A stretch of 42,909 nucleotides of DNA from Micromonospora sicca (GCF_003172935.1 NZ_QGKS01000494.1:1-42909); one strand, 5' to 3'; counted from the first letter of the stretch, positions 24,806 to 33,863 are shown. Notes: generated by a model from the letters alone, not told the origin. Numbers and translations are program-made.

Positions 24806-25936
24806 TCAGGGCTGCGGCCCGAGCCAGTCGAGGCAGACCACCACGGCGTCGTCCACGAGGTCGCCGGCGACGAACGCCCGCAGGTCGCCGAGCAACGACC
24901 GGACCGCGTCCAGCGGCTCCATCGGCCCGGTACGCCGCAGGAAGCGGTCCAGCGCCGTCTCGCCGTACCGGACCTGCTGCCCGGTCGCGTCGACGACGCC
25001 GTCGCTGACCACGAAGAGCCGGTCGCCGCGGCGCAGCTGGAACTTCTGCTCCCGGTAGTCCGTGCCCTCGAACATGCCCAGCGGGAACTGCTTCTCCAGG
25101 ACCTGCTCGCTGACCTCGCCGTCGCGCAGCAGCACCAGGCGCGGCGATCCGGCGTCGACCACGGTGAGCAGTCCGGACGCCAGGTCCAGCTCGAGCAGCA
25201 GTGCGGAGAGGTGCTGGGCGCCCCGGTGCAGGGCGTAGATCGCCTGGTCGGCCAGGGCGGCCTGGTCGGCCAGGCCCAGCTCGGCCCGGCGGCCGTTGCG
25301 CAGCGCGTGGGTGCCCAGCGAGGTCAGCATGGCGGCGGCCACCCCCTCGCCCGAGCCGTTGATCACCGAGAGCAGGAGCCGGTGGCCGTCGTCGGACCAG
25401 TCGAAGCTGTCACCCCGCACCGCGTACGCCGGTTCGAGCTGCCCGGCCAGCCTGAACGACGGGCGGATCCGGCTGCGCCCGGGCAGCAGCTCCCACTGCA
25501 TCTCGGCGGCGAGGGTGAGTCGCCGGCTGCGCCGCGCGATCAGGTAGATGTCCGTGCTGGGCGAGACGGCGGCCAGTTCGTGCCCGAGCGCGGTGGCGAT
25601 CGCGTCGAGCTCATGGACGGCGGCCGGGTCGTCCGGCACCGGGGAGAGACGCAACACACCCCGTCGCTCGCCCCGCATGCCCACCGGGAACCAGCCGACC
25701 CCGTCGGCGACGATCGGCTCCTGGTGGTCGAAGCACCGCCAGGCCGGGTGGCCCGGGCTGGCGATCGGCTCGCCGCCGGCCAGCGGCAGCAGCTCCGCCA
25801 ACCGGTAGTCGACCTGGTAGAGCTCCACCCGGGTGATCTGGTACGCCTCTTTGAGCTCGCCGGCCAGCCGGTCGATCAGGAGGTCGGCCGGAGCCTCGGT
25901 CAGGGTCCGGCGGGCCAGATCCTCCGGTCCGCTCAT
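24806..25936 (-). CDS. PP2C/SpoIIE-family phosphatase with altered metal motif
   Basis: A 376-residue cytosolic protein with an N-terminal sensory-looking domain of about 140 residues (GAF-like in size, not clearly identified) and a C-terminal SpoIIE/RsbU-type phosphatase domain from about 150. Conserved landmarks are AVRGDSFDW, EGVAAAMLTSLG, FPLGMFEGTDY and RLFVVSDGVVDA. In active enzymes a metal-binding Asp precedes the SGEG-type loop; here it is Asn193 (INGSGEG), and the usual AGHPP reads AGSPR. Activity may be lowered or the metal bound differently. The start is set by AAAGGAGC 6 nt upstream. It is divergent from a MarR gene. No anti-sigma or STAS partner adjoins it. Confidence 0.82.
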   Translation of the reverse strand: MSGPEDLARRTLTEAPADLLIDRLAGELKEAYQITRVELYQVDYRLAELLPLAGGEPIASPGHPAWRCFDHQEPIVADGVGWFPVGMRGERRGVLRLSPVPDDPAAVHELDAIATALGHELAAVSPSTDIYLIARRSRRLTLAAEMQWELLPGRSRIRPSFRLAGQLEPAYAVRGDSFDWSDDGHRLLLSVINGSGEGVAAAMLTSLGTHALRNGRRAELGLADQAALADQAIYALHRGAQHLSALLLELDLASGLLTVVDAGSPRLVLLRDGEVSEQVLEKQFPLGMFEGTDYREQKFQLRRGDRLFVVSDGVVDATGQQVRYGETALDRFLRRTGPMEPLDAVRSLLGDLRAFVAGDLVDDAVVVCLDWLGPQP

Positions 25937-25992
25937 CTTTGCTCCTTTGCACAGGTCGATGCCCTGGTGGGGCGGGTAGTCTCGGGCCCACC

Positions 25993-26562
25993 ATGGCCGA
26001 AGAAACCGGTCCCTACGGACCAGATGCGAGTATGGCCGCCGCCCTGGACGAGGCGGCGGGCACCCTGCTGGCCGTCTGGGAGGCGGCCCGGGAACGGACC
26101 ACGAGCCGGCTCTCCAGCGCCCAGTTGCGTGCGGTCATGGTCGTCGAACAGCACGACGGGATCAATCTCCGCCGGCTCGCCACGCTGACGGACATGCTGC
26201 TCTCCTCGGCCAGCCGGCTCTGCGACCGGCTGGTCGCGGCCGGGATGCTGGAGCGGGAGCCGGGTCGCTTCGACCGGCGGGAGATCTCCCTGCACCTCAC
26301 CCCGGAGGCGGTCCGGCTCCTCGCTGAGCTGCGCTCCGACCGCCGGCAGCGGCTGGACCGGGTCCTCACCGCGATGACTCCGGACGGGCGGGAGGCGCTG
26401 CTGCGCGGCATGCGCGAGTTCGACGAGAGCGCCCGGCGCCAGGAGCCCACGGCGGTCTCGGAGGCCGGCTGGCCGGTGGCGCAGGGGTCCCGCCGCGAAG
26501 AGCCGGCGGCGGAGTGGGCGGGCGACCCGGCCGGTGAGCCACCGGTGGCCCGGACGGCCTGA
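25993..26562 (+). CDS. MarR-family transcriptional regulator
   Basis: A 189-residue winged-helix DNA-binding protein. Residues about 25-140 carry the MarR fold: SSAQLRAVMVVEQHDGINLRRLA, the recognition helix LLSSASRLCDRLVAAGMLERE, and the wing RFDRREISLHLT. The last 40 residues are a Pro/Glu/Ala-rich tail. Only 56 bp separate it from the divergent phosphatase gene, so the two may share an operator and this protein may control both. A TAGTCT -10-like box is 12 nt before the ATG and no good ribosome site is visible, so the transcript may have a very short leader. The effector is unknown. Confidence 0.85.
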   Translation: MAEETGPYGPDASMAAALDEAAGTLLAVWEAARERTTSRLSSAQLRAVMVVEQHDGINLRRLATLTDMLLSSASRLCDRLVAAGMLEREPGRFDRREISLHLTPEAVRLLAELRSDRRQRLDRVLTAMTPDGREALLRGMREFDESARRQEPTAVSEAGWPVAQGSRREEPAAEWAGDPAGEPPVARTA

Positions 26563-26619
26563 TCCGCCGAGCCCCGCGGCCCGGGTCAGGCGGGCGCCAG
26601 GTGGTCGCCCTCGGTGGTC

Positions 26620-27852
26620 TCAGCCGCTGTGGGCCAGCCAGCCGACCGGCCGGTCCACGATCCGGCGGACCACCGACGCGGCCCCGCCGACGGCCGCGGA
26701 CCGCGCGCCGAGGGCCGCCGGCCGTACGGTCACCGGGGACCAGGCCGCGGTGAGCACGCGGCGGGAGAGCTCCGCGACCACCGGCGGCCGGAGCCAGGGG
26801 GCGAGCGGGGCGTACCCGCCGCCGAGTACCACGGTGTCCAGGTCCAGCAGGTTCACCACACCGGCGACGGCCACCCCGAGCGCGGTCCCGGCGTCCGCCA
26901 GCGCGGTGCGGGTGGCCGGGTCGCCGGCCGCGGCGAGTTCCGCCAGCCGGGTCGCGGCGGTGTCCGCGGGCAGGTCCGCGCCGGCCAGTCCGGCCGCGGC
27001 CAGGACGACCTCCTGTCCCGCGTACCGCTCCAGGCAGCCGCGGCCGCCGCAGCGGCAGGGCCGTCCCTCGGGATGCACGGGGATGTGACCGATCTCGCCG
27101 CTCCAGCCGCGCGCGCCCCGGTACAGCCGTCCGTCGAGGACGATCCCGGCGCCGATCCCGATCTCGCCGGAGATCTGCAGGAAGCTCGCCGACCCGGGCG
27201 GACCGGCGTGCAGCTCGCCGAGGGCGGCCAGGTTGGCCTCGTTCTCCACCACCAGCGGTGGCACCCCGTCGACCGGCTCGGTCAGCCGGTGCCCGGCGAG
27301 CAGCGCGGGCACGTCCACGTCCCGCCAGCCGAGGTTGGGGGCGAGCCGGACCAGGCCGCCGGCGTCGACCAGGCCCGGCACGGCGAGGGCCGCGCCGGCC
27401 AGGGTCAGCCCCTGCCGTGCGGCCGCGGCGCGGGCGTCGGCGGCGAGCGCGGCGAGCCGGGCCAGCGCGTCTGCGGGGGAGACGGGGCGCAGGTCGGCGC
27501 GGCGCACGACGTGGTGCCGGACCGTGCCGGCCAGGTCCACCACACAGGCCGCGAGGTAGTCGACGTTGACCTCCAGGCCGAGCCCGGCCGGGCCGTCCCC
27601 GGCCAGCACCAGGCCGCGGGCGGGCCGGCCGGCGCCGGTACGCGGCGCGGGGCCGGCCTCGGCCACCAGCCGGCCGCCGATCAGGTCGTCGACCACCGCG
27701 GAGACGGTGGCCCGGGTGAGGCCGGTCTCGGCCGCGATCTCGGCCCGGGAGGGCGGCCGGTCGGCGGTGGCGATCCGGCGGAGCACGACCGCGAGGTTGA
27801 GCTCGCGGAGGCTGCCCTGCCGGACGGCGCCGGCGGTGCTGGGGCTGGTCAC
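26620..27852 (-). CDS. xylR: ROK-family repressor, likely XylR
   Basis: An N-terminal winged helix (SRAEIAAETGLTRATVSAVV) is followed by a ROK sugar-binding domain with the zinc motif CRCGGRGCLE and the glycine-rich phosphate loops of the sugar-kinase fold. It is divergent from xylA, and a palindrome lies in the shared promoter region, so it most likely represses xylA-xylB and responds to xylose. GTG 27852 is preferred: the upstream ATG at 27879 lies inside the promoter/operator overlap and has no ribosome site, though AAGGG directly abutting the GTG is not ideal either. About 410 residues, normal for the family. Confidence 0.85.
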   Translation of the reverse strand: MTSPSTAGAVRQGSLRELNLAVVLRRIATADRPPSRAEIAAETGLTRATVSAVVDDLIGGRLVAEAGPAPRTGAGRPARGLVLAGDGPAGLGLEVNVDYLAACVVDLAGTVRHHVVRRADLRPVSPADALARLAALAADARAAAARQGLTLAGAALAVPGLVDAGGLVRLAPNLGWRDVDVPALLAGHRLTEPVDGVPPLVVENEANLAALGELHAGPPGSASFLQISGEIGIGAGIVLDGRLYRGARGWSGEIGHIPVHPEGRPCRCGGRGCLERYAGQEVVLAAAGLAGADLPADTAATRLAELAAAGDPATRTALADAGTALGVAVAGVVNLLDLDTVVLGGGYAPLAPWLRPPVVAELSRRVLTAAWSPVTVRPAALGARSAAVGGAASVVRRIVDRPVGWLAHSG

Positions 27853-27855
27853 CCC

Positions 27856-27884
27856 TTGACAGTGCCACACGGCGATCATTTAAT
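27856..27884 (+). promoter_or_regulatory. xylA promoter (TTGACA-17-TTTAAT)
   Basis: A consensus -35 TTGACA at 27856-27861 and TTTAAT at 27879-27884 with the optimal 17-nt spacer, ending 43 nt before the xylA ATG. Such near-perfect vegetative promoters are rare in this window. Confidence 0.75.
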
Positions 27885-27896
27885 TCAACCGTTGAA
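27884..27896. promoter_or_regulatory. Probable XylR operator TTCAACCGTTGAA
   Basis: A perfect 13-bp palindrome that begins on the last base of the xylA -10 box and covers the expected start point, with A/T-rich flanks extending the symmetry. Binding by the divergent ROK protein would block RNA polymerase. Assignment is by position. Confidence 0.65.
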
Positions 27897-27927
27897 CAAA
27901 TTGCGGCGACACCATCGGAGGTCTGCC

Positions 27928-29115
27928 ATGGCACCCCGTCCCACCCCCGCCGACAAGTTCTCCTTCGGTCTCTGGACGGTGGGCTGGCAGGCCCGCGACC
28001 CGTTCGGCGACGCCACCCGGCCCGAGCTGGACGCGGTCGAGGCGGTCCACCGGCTCGCCGAGCTCGGGGCGTACGGGATCACCTTCCACGACGACGACCT
28101 GGTCCCCTTCGGCGCGGACGCGGCCACCCGCGACGCCCGGCTGACCCGGTTCCGCAAGGCGCTCGACGAGACCGGCCTGGTGGTCCCGATGGTCACCACC
28201 AACCTCTTCACCCACCCGGTCTTCAAGGACGGCGGCTTCACCAGCAACGACCGCGACGTCCGCCGCTACGCGCTGCGCAAGGTGCTGCGCAACGTCGACC
28301 TCGCGGCCGAGCTGGGCGCCCGCACCTTCGTGATGTGGGGCGGCCGGGAGGGCGCCGAGTACGACCTGGCCAAGGACGTCCGCTCGGCGCTGGACCGCTA
28401 CCGCGAGGCGGTCGACCTGCTCTGCCAGTACGTCGTCGACAACGGCTACCAGCTGCGCTTCGCCCTCGAACCCAAGCCGAACGAGCCGCGCGGCGACATC
28501 CTGCTCCCCACCGTGGGGCACGCGCTGGCGTTCATCTCCACCCTGGCCCGCCCCGACCTCGTCGGGCTCAACCCCGAGGTCGGCCACGAGCAGATGGCCG
28601 GGCTGAACTTCGCGCACGGCATCGCCCAGGCGCTCTGGCAGGGCAAACTGTTCCACATCGACCTCAACGGCCAGCGCGGCATCAAGTACGACCAGGACCT
28701 GGTCTTCGGCCACGGCGACCTGCTCAACGCGTTCGCCCTGGTGGACCTGCTGGAGCACGGCGGTCCCGACGGGGGTCCCGCGTACGACGGGCCGCGGCAC
28801 TTCGACTACAAGCCCTCCCGCACCGAGGACATGACCGGGGTGTGGGCCTCGGCGGCGGCGAACATGCGGACGTACCTGCTGCTCAAGGAGCGGGCCGCGG
28901 CGTTCCGGGCCGACCCCGAGGTGGCCGAGGCCCTCGCGGCCAGCAAGGTCGGCGACCTGGCCACGCCGACGCTGAACCCGGGCGAGGGCCACGCCGACCT
29001 GCTCGCCGACCGCACCGCGTTCGAGGAGTTCGACGTGGACGCCACGGCCGCGAAGGGCTTCGGCTTCGTCCGGCTCAACCAGCTCGCCGTCGAGCACGTG
29101 CTCGGCGCGCGCTGA
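27928..29115 (+). CDS. xylA: Xylose isomerase
   Basis: Converts D-xylose to D-xylulose in the cytosol, first step of xylose use. The 395-residue TIM barrel carries the catalytic pair His54 and Asp57 in TFHDDD, the metal residues in EPKPNEPRGD (Glu181, Lys183), the GHEQMAGLN and HIDLNGQRG segments, and the C-terminal metal motif FDYKPSRTED. The length matches actinobacterial class I isomerases (about 385-395). The ATG follows GGAGG at 6 nt. xylB begins 11 nt after the stop, forming an operon under the promoter at 27856. Confidence 0.97.
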   Translation: MAPRPTPADKFSFGLWTVGWQARDPFGDATRPELDAVEAVHRLAELGAYGITFHDDDLVPFGADAATRDARLTRFRKALDETGLVVPMVTTNLFTHPVFKDGGFTSNDRDVRRYALRKVLRNVDLAAELGARTFVMWGGREGAEYDLAKDVRSALDRYREAVDLLCQYVVDNGYQLRFALEPKPNEPRGDILLPTVGHALAFISTLARPDLVGLNPEVGHEQMAGLNFAHGIAQALWQGKLFHIDLNGQRGIKYDQDLVFGHGDLLNAFALVDLLEHGGPDGGPAYDGPRHFDYKPSRTEDMTGVWASAAANMRTYLLLKERAAAFRADPEVAEALAASKVGDLATPTLNPGEGHADLLADRTAFEEFDVDATAAKGFGFVRLNQLAVEHVLGAR

Positions 29116-29126
29116 GGCGGGTCGCC

Positions 29127-30587
29127 ATGCCGCTCGTCGCCGGGGTCGACTCGTCCACCCAGTCCTGCAAGGTCGTCATCCGGGACGCGGAGACCGGCGC
29201 GCTGGTCCGGCAGGGCCGCGCGCCGCACCCGGGCGGCACCGAGGTCGACCCGCGGGCCTGGTGGGACGCCCTGCGCGCGGCCGTCGAGGCCGCCGGCGGG
29301 CTGGCCGACGTCGCCGCCGTCTCGGTCGCCGGCCAGCAGCACGGCATGGTCTGCCTGGACGAGGCGGGGGAGGTGGTCCGGCCGGCGCTGCTGTGGAACG
29401 ACACCCGGTCCGCCGACGCCGCCCGGGACCTGGTCGAGGAGGCCGGCGGCGACGGGACCGGCCGCCGGTTCTGGGCCGAGGCGACGGGCAGCGTGCCGGT
29501 GGCCAGCTTCACCGCCACGAAACTGCGGTGGCTGGCCCGGCACGAGCCGGCGAACGCGGACCGGGTGGCGGCGGTCTGCCTGCCGCACGACTGGCTCACC
29601 TGGCGGCTGGCCGGCGCCCCCGAGCTGACCGCCCTGCGCACCGACCGGGGCGACGCCAGCGGCACCGGCTACTGGTCGCCACGGACCGGTGAGTACCGCC
29701 TCGACCTGCTGGAACGGGCCTTCGGCCGGCGCGTGCGGGTGCCGGCCGTGCTCGGGCCGGCGGACCCGGCGGGGATGCTCGACCCGGCGGCGCTGGGCGG
29801 CGGCGCGGGGGCCGGCGCCGCCGGCGTGCTGCTCGGGCCGGGCACCGGGGACAACGCCGCCGCGGCCCTCGGCGTCGGGGCCGGCCCGGGCGACATCGTG
29901 GTGTCCGTCGGCACCTCCGGCACGGTCTTCGCGGTGGCCGACGCCCCGGCCGCCGACCCGACGGGCGCGGTGGCCGGGTTCGCCGACGCCACCGGACGGT
30001 TCCTGCCGCTGGTCTGCACGCTCAACGCGGCCCGGGTGCTGGACGCCGCCGCCGGGATGCTCCGGGTCGGGCTGGACGAGCTGGCCGAGCTGGCGCTGGC
30101 CGCCCCGCCGGGCGCGGACGGGCTGGTCATGGTGCCTTACCTGGAGGGGGAGCGGACCCCGAACCGGCCGCTGGCCACCGGCTCGGTGCACGGGCTGACC
30201 CCGCCCAACGCCACCGCCGGCCACCTGGCCCGGGCCGCGGTCGAGGGGATGCTCTGCGCGCTCGCCGACGGCCTCGACGCGCTGACCGCCCAGGGCGCGC
30301 GGGCCGACCGGGTCGTCCTGGTGGGCGGCGGGGCCCGGTCGGCGGCGGTCCGCCGGATCGCGCCGCAGGTCTTCGGCTGCCCGGTGGTCGTGCCGCCGCC
30401 CGGGGAGTACGTCGCCGACGGCGCCGCCCGCCAGGCCGCCTGGATCGCCCTGGGCGGCGCGGCGCCACCCGAGTGGCCGTTCGTCGACACCCGGGAGTAC
30501 GCCGCCGACCCGGTGCCCGCCGTCCGTGCCCGCTACGCGCAGGCCCGCGAACGCACCGTCGACCGGCTCGGCGGACCGGAGGAGTGA
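29127..30587 (+). CDS. xylB: Xylulokinase
   Basis: Phosphorylates D-xylulose to xylulose 5-phosphate, which enters the pentose phosphate pathway. The FGGY-family kinase of 486 residues begins VAGVDSSTQSCKVV (phosphate loop), has SVAGQQHGMV and LLWNDTRS in the N-terminal domain and VSVGTSGTVFAV and VVLVGGGARSAAVRRI in the C-terminal nucleotide-binding domain. The ATG follows a GAGGCGGG site, immediately downstream of xylA. Confidence 0.96.
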   Translation: MPLVAGVDSSTQSCKVVIRDAETGALVRQGRAPHPGGTEVDPRAWWDALRAAVEAAGGLADVAAVSVAGQQHGMVCLDEAGEVVRPALLWNDTRSADAARDLVEEAGGDGTGRRFWAEATGSVPVASFTATKLRWLARHEPANADRVAAVCLPHDWLTWRLAGAPELTALRTDRGDASGTGYWSPRTGEYRLDLLERAFGRRVRVPAVLGPADPAGMLDPAALGGGAGAGAAGVLLGPGTGDNAAAALGVGAGPGDIVVSVGTSGTVFAVADAPAADPTGAVAGFADATGRFLPLVCTLNAARVLDAAAGMLRVGLDELAELALAAPPGADGLVMVPYLEGERTPNRPLATGSVHGLTPPNATAGHLARAAVEGMLCALADGLDALTAQGARADRVVLVGGGARSAAVRRIAPQVFGCPVVVPPPGEYVADGAARQAAWIALGGAAPPEWPFVDTREYAADPVPAVRARYAQARERTVDRLGGPEE

Positions 30588-30651
30588 CCCGCCCGCCGCC
30601 CCGGTGGGGGTCGTCACCGGGCCGTGATCTGCTCCTGGTTTGCTGCCCGAC

Positions 30652-32064
30652 ATGAGCGGCACAAAGATCGCCCGGCGCGGGAACGCGGCCCACCGCCTCT
30701 ACAGCGTGGTGGTCTTCGTGGTCCTCGCCTCGCTGGACAACGTGGCGATCGGGCTGGTGCCGCCGCTGTACGGGCCGATCTCCGGCGCGCTCGGGGTCCC
30801 GCAACGGCTGCTCGGCCTGGTCACCGCGGTGAGCTTCCTGGTCAGCGCGGTGGCCGCGGTCGGCTGGGCGTACGTCGGGGACCGGACCAACCGCAAGCCG
30901 CTGCTCATGGTCGGCACGCTGATCTGGGCGGCCGGCACCGGCGGCGGCGCGCTGGCGCAGAACTACCCGACGTTCCTCGCCGCTCAACTCGTCGCCGCGG
31001 TCGGGCTGGGGGCGGTCGGCTCGGTCGGCTTCTCCGTGGTCACCGACCTGATCTCGCCCCGCCGCCGGGGCCTGGTGATGAGCTTCTGGGGACTGTCTCA
31101 GGGCGTCGGCACCCTGGCCGGCACGCTGACCGGCGGGATCCTCGGCGCCACCGACTGGCGGCGGCCGTTCCTGGTGCTCACGGTGGTCGGGCTGGCCGCC
31201 ACCGTCGCCTACCTGTTCACGTACGACATCCGGCGCGGGCAGAGCGAGCCGGAGCTGGCCGAGGCGCTCGAGGCCGGCGCCGACTACGACTACCGGATCA
31301 CCCGGGCCGACCTGCCGCGGATCCTGGCCCGGCGGACCAACCGGTGGCTGATCCTGCAGGGGCTCACCGCGCAGGCCGCGTTCGGTTCGCTGGTCTGGCT
31401 GCCGGTGCTCTTCGCCCAGCGGGCCGAGGCGCAGGGCTATTCGACGGCCACCGCCGTGGTGGTGGGCAGCGTCTTCGCCACCCTGTTCCAGCTCGGCGGG
31501 GTCCTCTCCATCGTGGGCGGCCTGGTCGGCGACGCGCTGCAACGGCGTACGCCGAGCGGCCGGGCCCTGGTCGCGGCGGTCGGCATCCTCGCGGCCGTGC
31601 CGTTCTACCTGGTCCTGTTCTTCGTGCCGATCCGGATCGACGTGCCGGACGGCGCCGGCTCCGGCGCGGTGGTCGCCGCGGTGCTGGCCAGCGTGGTCAC
31701 CGAGCCCACGGTCGGGCTGAGCCTGCTGACCGCGGTGGTCGCGCTCGCGCTCACCTCGGCCAACTCGCCGAACTGGTTCGCGCTGATCGCCGACGTCAAC
31801 CCGCCCGAGCACCGGGGCACCGTCTACAGCCTGGGCAACCTGGTCAACGGGGTCGGGCGGGCGGCCGGCAACGGGCTGGTCGGGGTGGCCTTCGCCGGGC
31901 TGCGCGCGGCCTTCCCGCCGCCGCTGAACTACGCCGTCGGGCTGGCCGCCTTCCAGCTCTTCTTCATCCCCACCGGCGTCATGTACTGGCTCGCCGCGCG
32001 CACCTCACCCGGCGACATCGAGTCGGTGCACGGCCTCCTGCACGCCCGCGCCGACCGCCTCTGA
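30652..32064 (+). CDS. MFS transporter, substrate unknown
   Basis: A 470-residue integral membrane protein with the two six-helix bundles of the major facilitator superfamily. The loop 2-3 motif is GWAYVGDRTNRKPLL, and GLSQGVGTLAGTLTGG lies in helix 5. A longer cytosolic stretch joins the halves (FTYDIRRGQSEPELAEALEAG). It resembles Spinster-like MFS members. Its position 64 bp after xylB suggests a sugar-related role, but it does not look like a classic xylose/H+ symporter, so the substrate is open. The ATG has no good ribosome site, which may mean coupling or a short leader. Confidence 0.82.
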   Translation: MSGTKIARRGNAAHRLYSVVVFVVLASLDNVAIGLVPPLYGPISGALGVPQRLLGLVTAVSFLVSAVAAVGWAYVGDRTNRKPLLMVGTLIWAAGTGGGALAQNYPTFLAAQLVAAVGLGAVGSVGFSVVTDLISPRRRGLVMSFWGLSQGVGTLAGTLTGGILGATDWRRPFLVLTVVGLAATVAYLFTYDIRRGQSEPELAEALEAGADYDYRITRADLPRILARRTNRWLILQGLTAQAAFGSLVWLPVLFAQRAEAQGYSTATAVVVGSVFATLFQLGGVLSIVGGLVGDALQRRTPSGRALVAAVGILAAVPFYLVLFFVPIRIDVPDGAGSGAVVAAVLASVVTEPTVGLSLLTAVVALALTSANSPNWFALIADVNPPEHRGTVYSLGNLVNGVGRAAGNGLVGVAFAGLRAAFPPPLNYAVGLAAFQLFFIPTGVMYWLAARTSPGDIESVHGLLHARADRL

Positions 32065-32101
32065 CCGCCAGACGAGACGAGGCGGTGCGTCCAGGAACGG
32101 A

Positions 32102-32144
32102 CCGGCCCGCCGGCGCCGCTGTGAGGCGGCGGCCGACGGGCCGG
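32102..32144. terminator. Bidirectional terminator
   Basis: An imperfect stem: CCGGCCCG/CGGGCCGG outside and CGCCGC/GCGGCG inside. It lies between the converging MFS and alpha-glucosidase genes. Confidence 0.6.
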
Positions 32145-32151
32145 GTGGTGG

Positions 32152-33795
32152 TCAGGCGCGGACCCAGACGGTCGCGTCGGTCGGGACCCGCCCGTCGTCG
32201 TCCAGCGGGGCGCTGCAGTGGAGCACCTCGCCGGCCGGCGCCGGGACGGCGGCCGGGCCGAAGTTGGTCAGCACGGTCAGGGCGCCGTTGCGGAAGGCGA
32301 GCACCTCGTCGCCGGTGGAGAGCCACTCCAGCGGGCCCCGGGCCAGCCCGTGCTCGCGCCGCAGCCGCAGCGCGGTCCGGTACAGCTCGTACGTCGAGCC
32401 GGGCACCCCGCGCTGCCGGTCCAGGGCGTACTCAGCCCAGCTCGGGGGCTGTGGCAGCCAGCTCGCGTCGGTCGGCCCGAAGCCGTACGACGGGGCGTCG
32501 GCCTCCCACGGGATCGGCACCCGGCAGCCGTCCCGGCCGCGCTCGGTGTGCCCGCTGCGCTCCCAGGTCGGGTCCTGCCGGGCCTCGTCGGGGAGCGTGG
32601 TGTGCTCCGGCAGCCCCAGCTCCTCGCCCTGGTAGAGGTAGGCGGAGCCGGGCAGGGCGAGCATCAGCAGACTGGCCGCCCGGGCCCGGCGCAGGCCGAG
32701 CGCGGCGTCGGGCTGCGGGTCGCCGATGCCGATGCCGTTCGGCCGCGGCGCGCCGATCGGCAGCGCGAGCCGGGAGGCGTGCCGCACCACGTCGTGGTTG
32801 GAGAGCACCCAGGTGGTGGGGGCGCCGACCGCGTCGGTGGCCTCCAGCGAGCGGGTGATCACCGCGTACTGGGCCGGGGCGGTCCAGGCGGCGAGCAGGT
32901 ACTCGAAGTTGAACGCCTGGTGCATCTCGTCCGGACGGACGTAGTGGGCCAGCCGCTCGGCCGGCTCCACCCACGCCTCGGCGACCAGGATCCGCTCCCC
33001 GCCGTACGAGTCGAGCAGCCGCCGCCACTCGCGGTAGATCTCGTGCACGCCGTCCTGGTCCCACATCGGCGGGCGGGGCTTGTCCACCTCCTGGCCGGAG
33101 AGGATCTCGTGCGGCTCCTGCCAGTCGGCCAGGTCGGCTTGCTTGATCAGCCCGTGGGCCACGTCCACCCGGAAGCCGTCGACGCCCCGGTCCAGCCAGA
33201 ACCGGAGGATGTCCAGGAACTCGGCGCGGACGTCCGGGCTGTCCCAGTTGAGGTCGGGCTGGCCGGTGTCGAAGAGGTGCAGGTACCACTGCCCGTCGGG
33301 CACCCGGGTCCACGCCGGCCCGCCGAAGACGCTCTGCCAGTCGTTCGGCGGCTTGGCGCCCTGCGGTCCCTTGCCGTCCCGGAAGACGTACCGCTGCCGC
33401 TCCGGACTGCCCGGCGCGGCGGCCAGCGCCTCGGCGAACCAGTGGTGCGCGGACGAGGTGTGGTTCGGCACCAGGTCGACGATGACGCGCAGCCCGCGCG
33501 CCTTCGCCTCGGCGATCATCTTGTCCGCGTCGGCGAGGGTGCCGAAGAGCGGGTCGACGTCCCGGTAGTCGGCCACGTCGTACCCGGCGTCGGCCTGTGG
33601 GGACGGGTAGAACGGCGACAGCCAGACCGCGTCGACGCCCAGCTCGGCGAGGTGACCGAGGCGGGCGGTGATGCCGGGGAGGTCGCCGATGCCGTCGCCG
33701 TCGGAGTCGGCGAAGGAACGCGGGTAGATCTGGTAGATGACGGCCTCGGTCCACCAGCCGGTGGCCGGGCCGCCGGCCGTTTCCTGCTGCGTCAC
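32152..33795 (-). CDS. GH13 alpha-glucosidase (oligo-1,6-glucosidase/AglA-like)
   Basis: A cytosolic glycoside hydrolase of 547 residues that releases glucose from imported alpha-glucosides. The catalytic barrel has YQIYPRSFADSDGDGIGDLP near the start, NHTSSAHHWF, the nucleophile Asp211 in GFRVDVAHG, the acid/base Glu273 in VAEAW and the transition-state Asp335 in SNHD. The YQIYPRSF...GIGDL signature and lack of signal peptide fit the oligo-1,6-glucosidase/alpha-glucosidase subfamily 23/30 rather than amylase. It lies downstream of the lacI and ABC genes on the same strand. The GTG is 18 nt from the nearest GGGGAG; a CTG at 33807 (6 nt after it) is a possible non-standard start adding four residues. 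Confidence 0.92.
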   Translation of the reverse strand: MTQQETAGGPATGWWTEAVIYQIYPRSFADSDGDGIGDLPGITARLGHLAELGVDAVWLSPFYPSPQADAGYDVADYRDVDPLFGTLADADKMIAEAKARGLRVIVDLVPNHTSSAHHWFAEALAAAPGSPERQRYVFRDGKGPQGAKPPNDWQSVFGGPAWTRVPDGQWYLHLFDTGQPDLNWDSPDVRAEFLDILRFWLDRGVDGFRVDVAHGLIKQADLADWQEPHEILSGQEVDKPRPPMWDQDGVHEIYREWRRLLDSYGGERILVAEAWVEPAERLAHYVRPDEMHQAFNFEYLLAAWTAPAQYAVITRSLEATDAVGAPTTWVLSNHDVVRHASRLALPIGAPRPNGIGIGDPQPDAALGLRRARAASLLMLALPGSAYLYQGEELGLPEHTTLPDEARQDPTWERSGHTERGRDGCRVPIPWEADAPSYGFGPTDASWLPQPPSWAEYALDRQRGVPGSTYELYRTALRLRREHGLARGPLEWLSTGDEVLAFRNGALTVLTNFGPAAVPAPAGEVLHCSAPLDDDGRVPTDATVWVRA

Positions 33796-33863
33796 GTCGG
33801 TGTTCAGAGCCTTCTCCCCTTGTGTCGAACCGTGCCGCCCGGTGGTCGGACGGTTGCTGCCCT

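Noticed and set aside
30652..32064. Naming the MFS gene as a xylose transporter (xylE)
   Set aside because: Only position supports it; the sequence lacks the sugar-porter signatures I would expect, so the substrate is left open.
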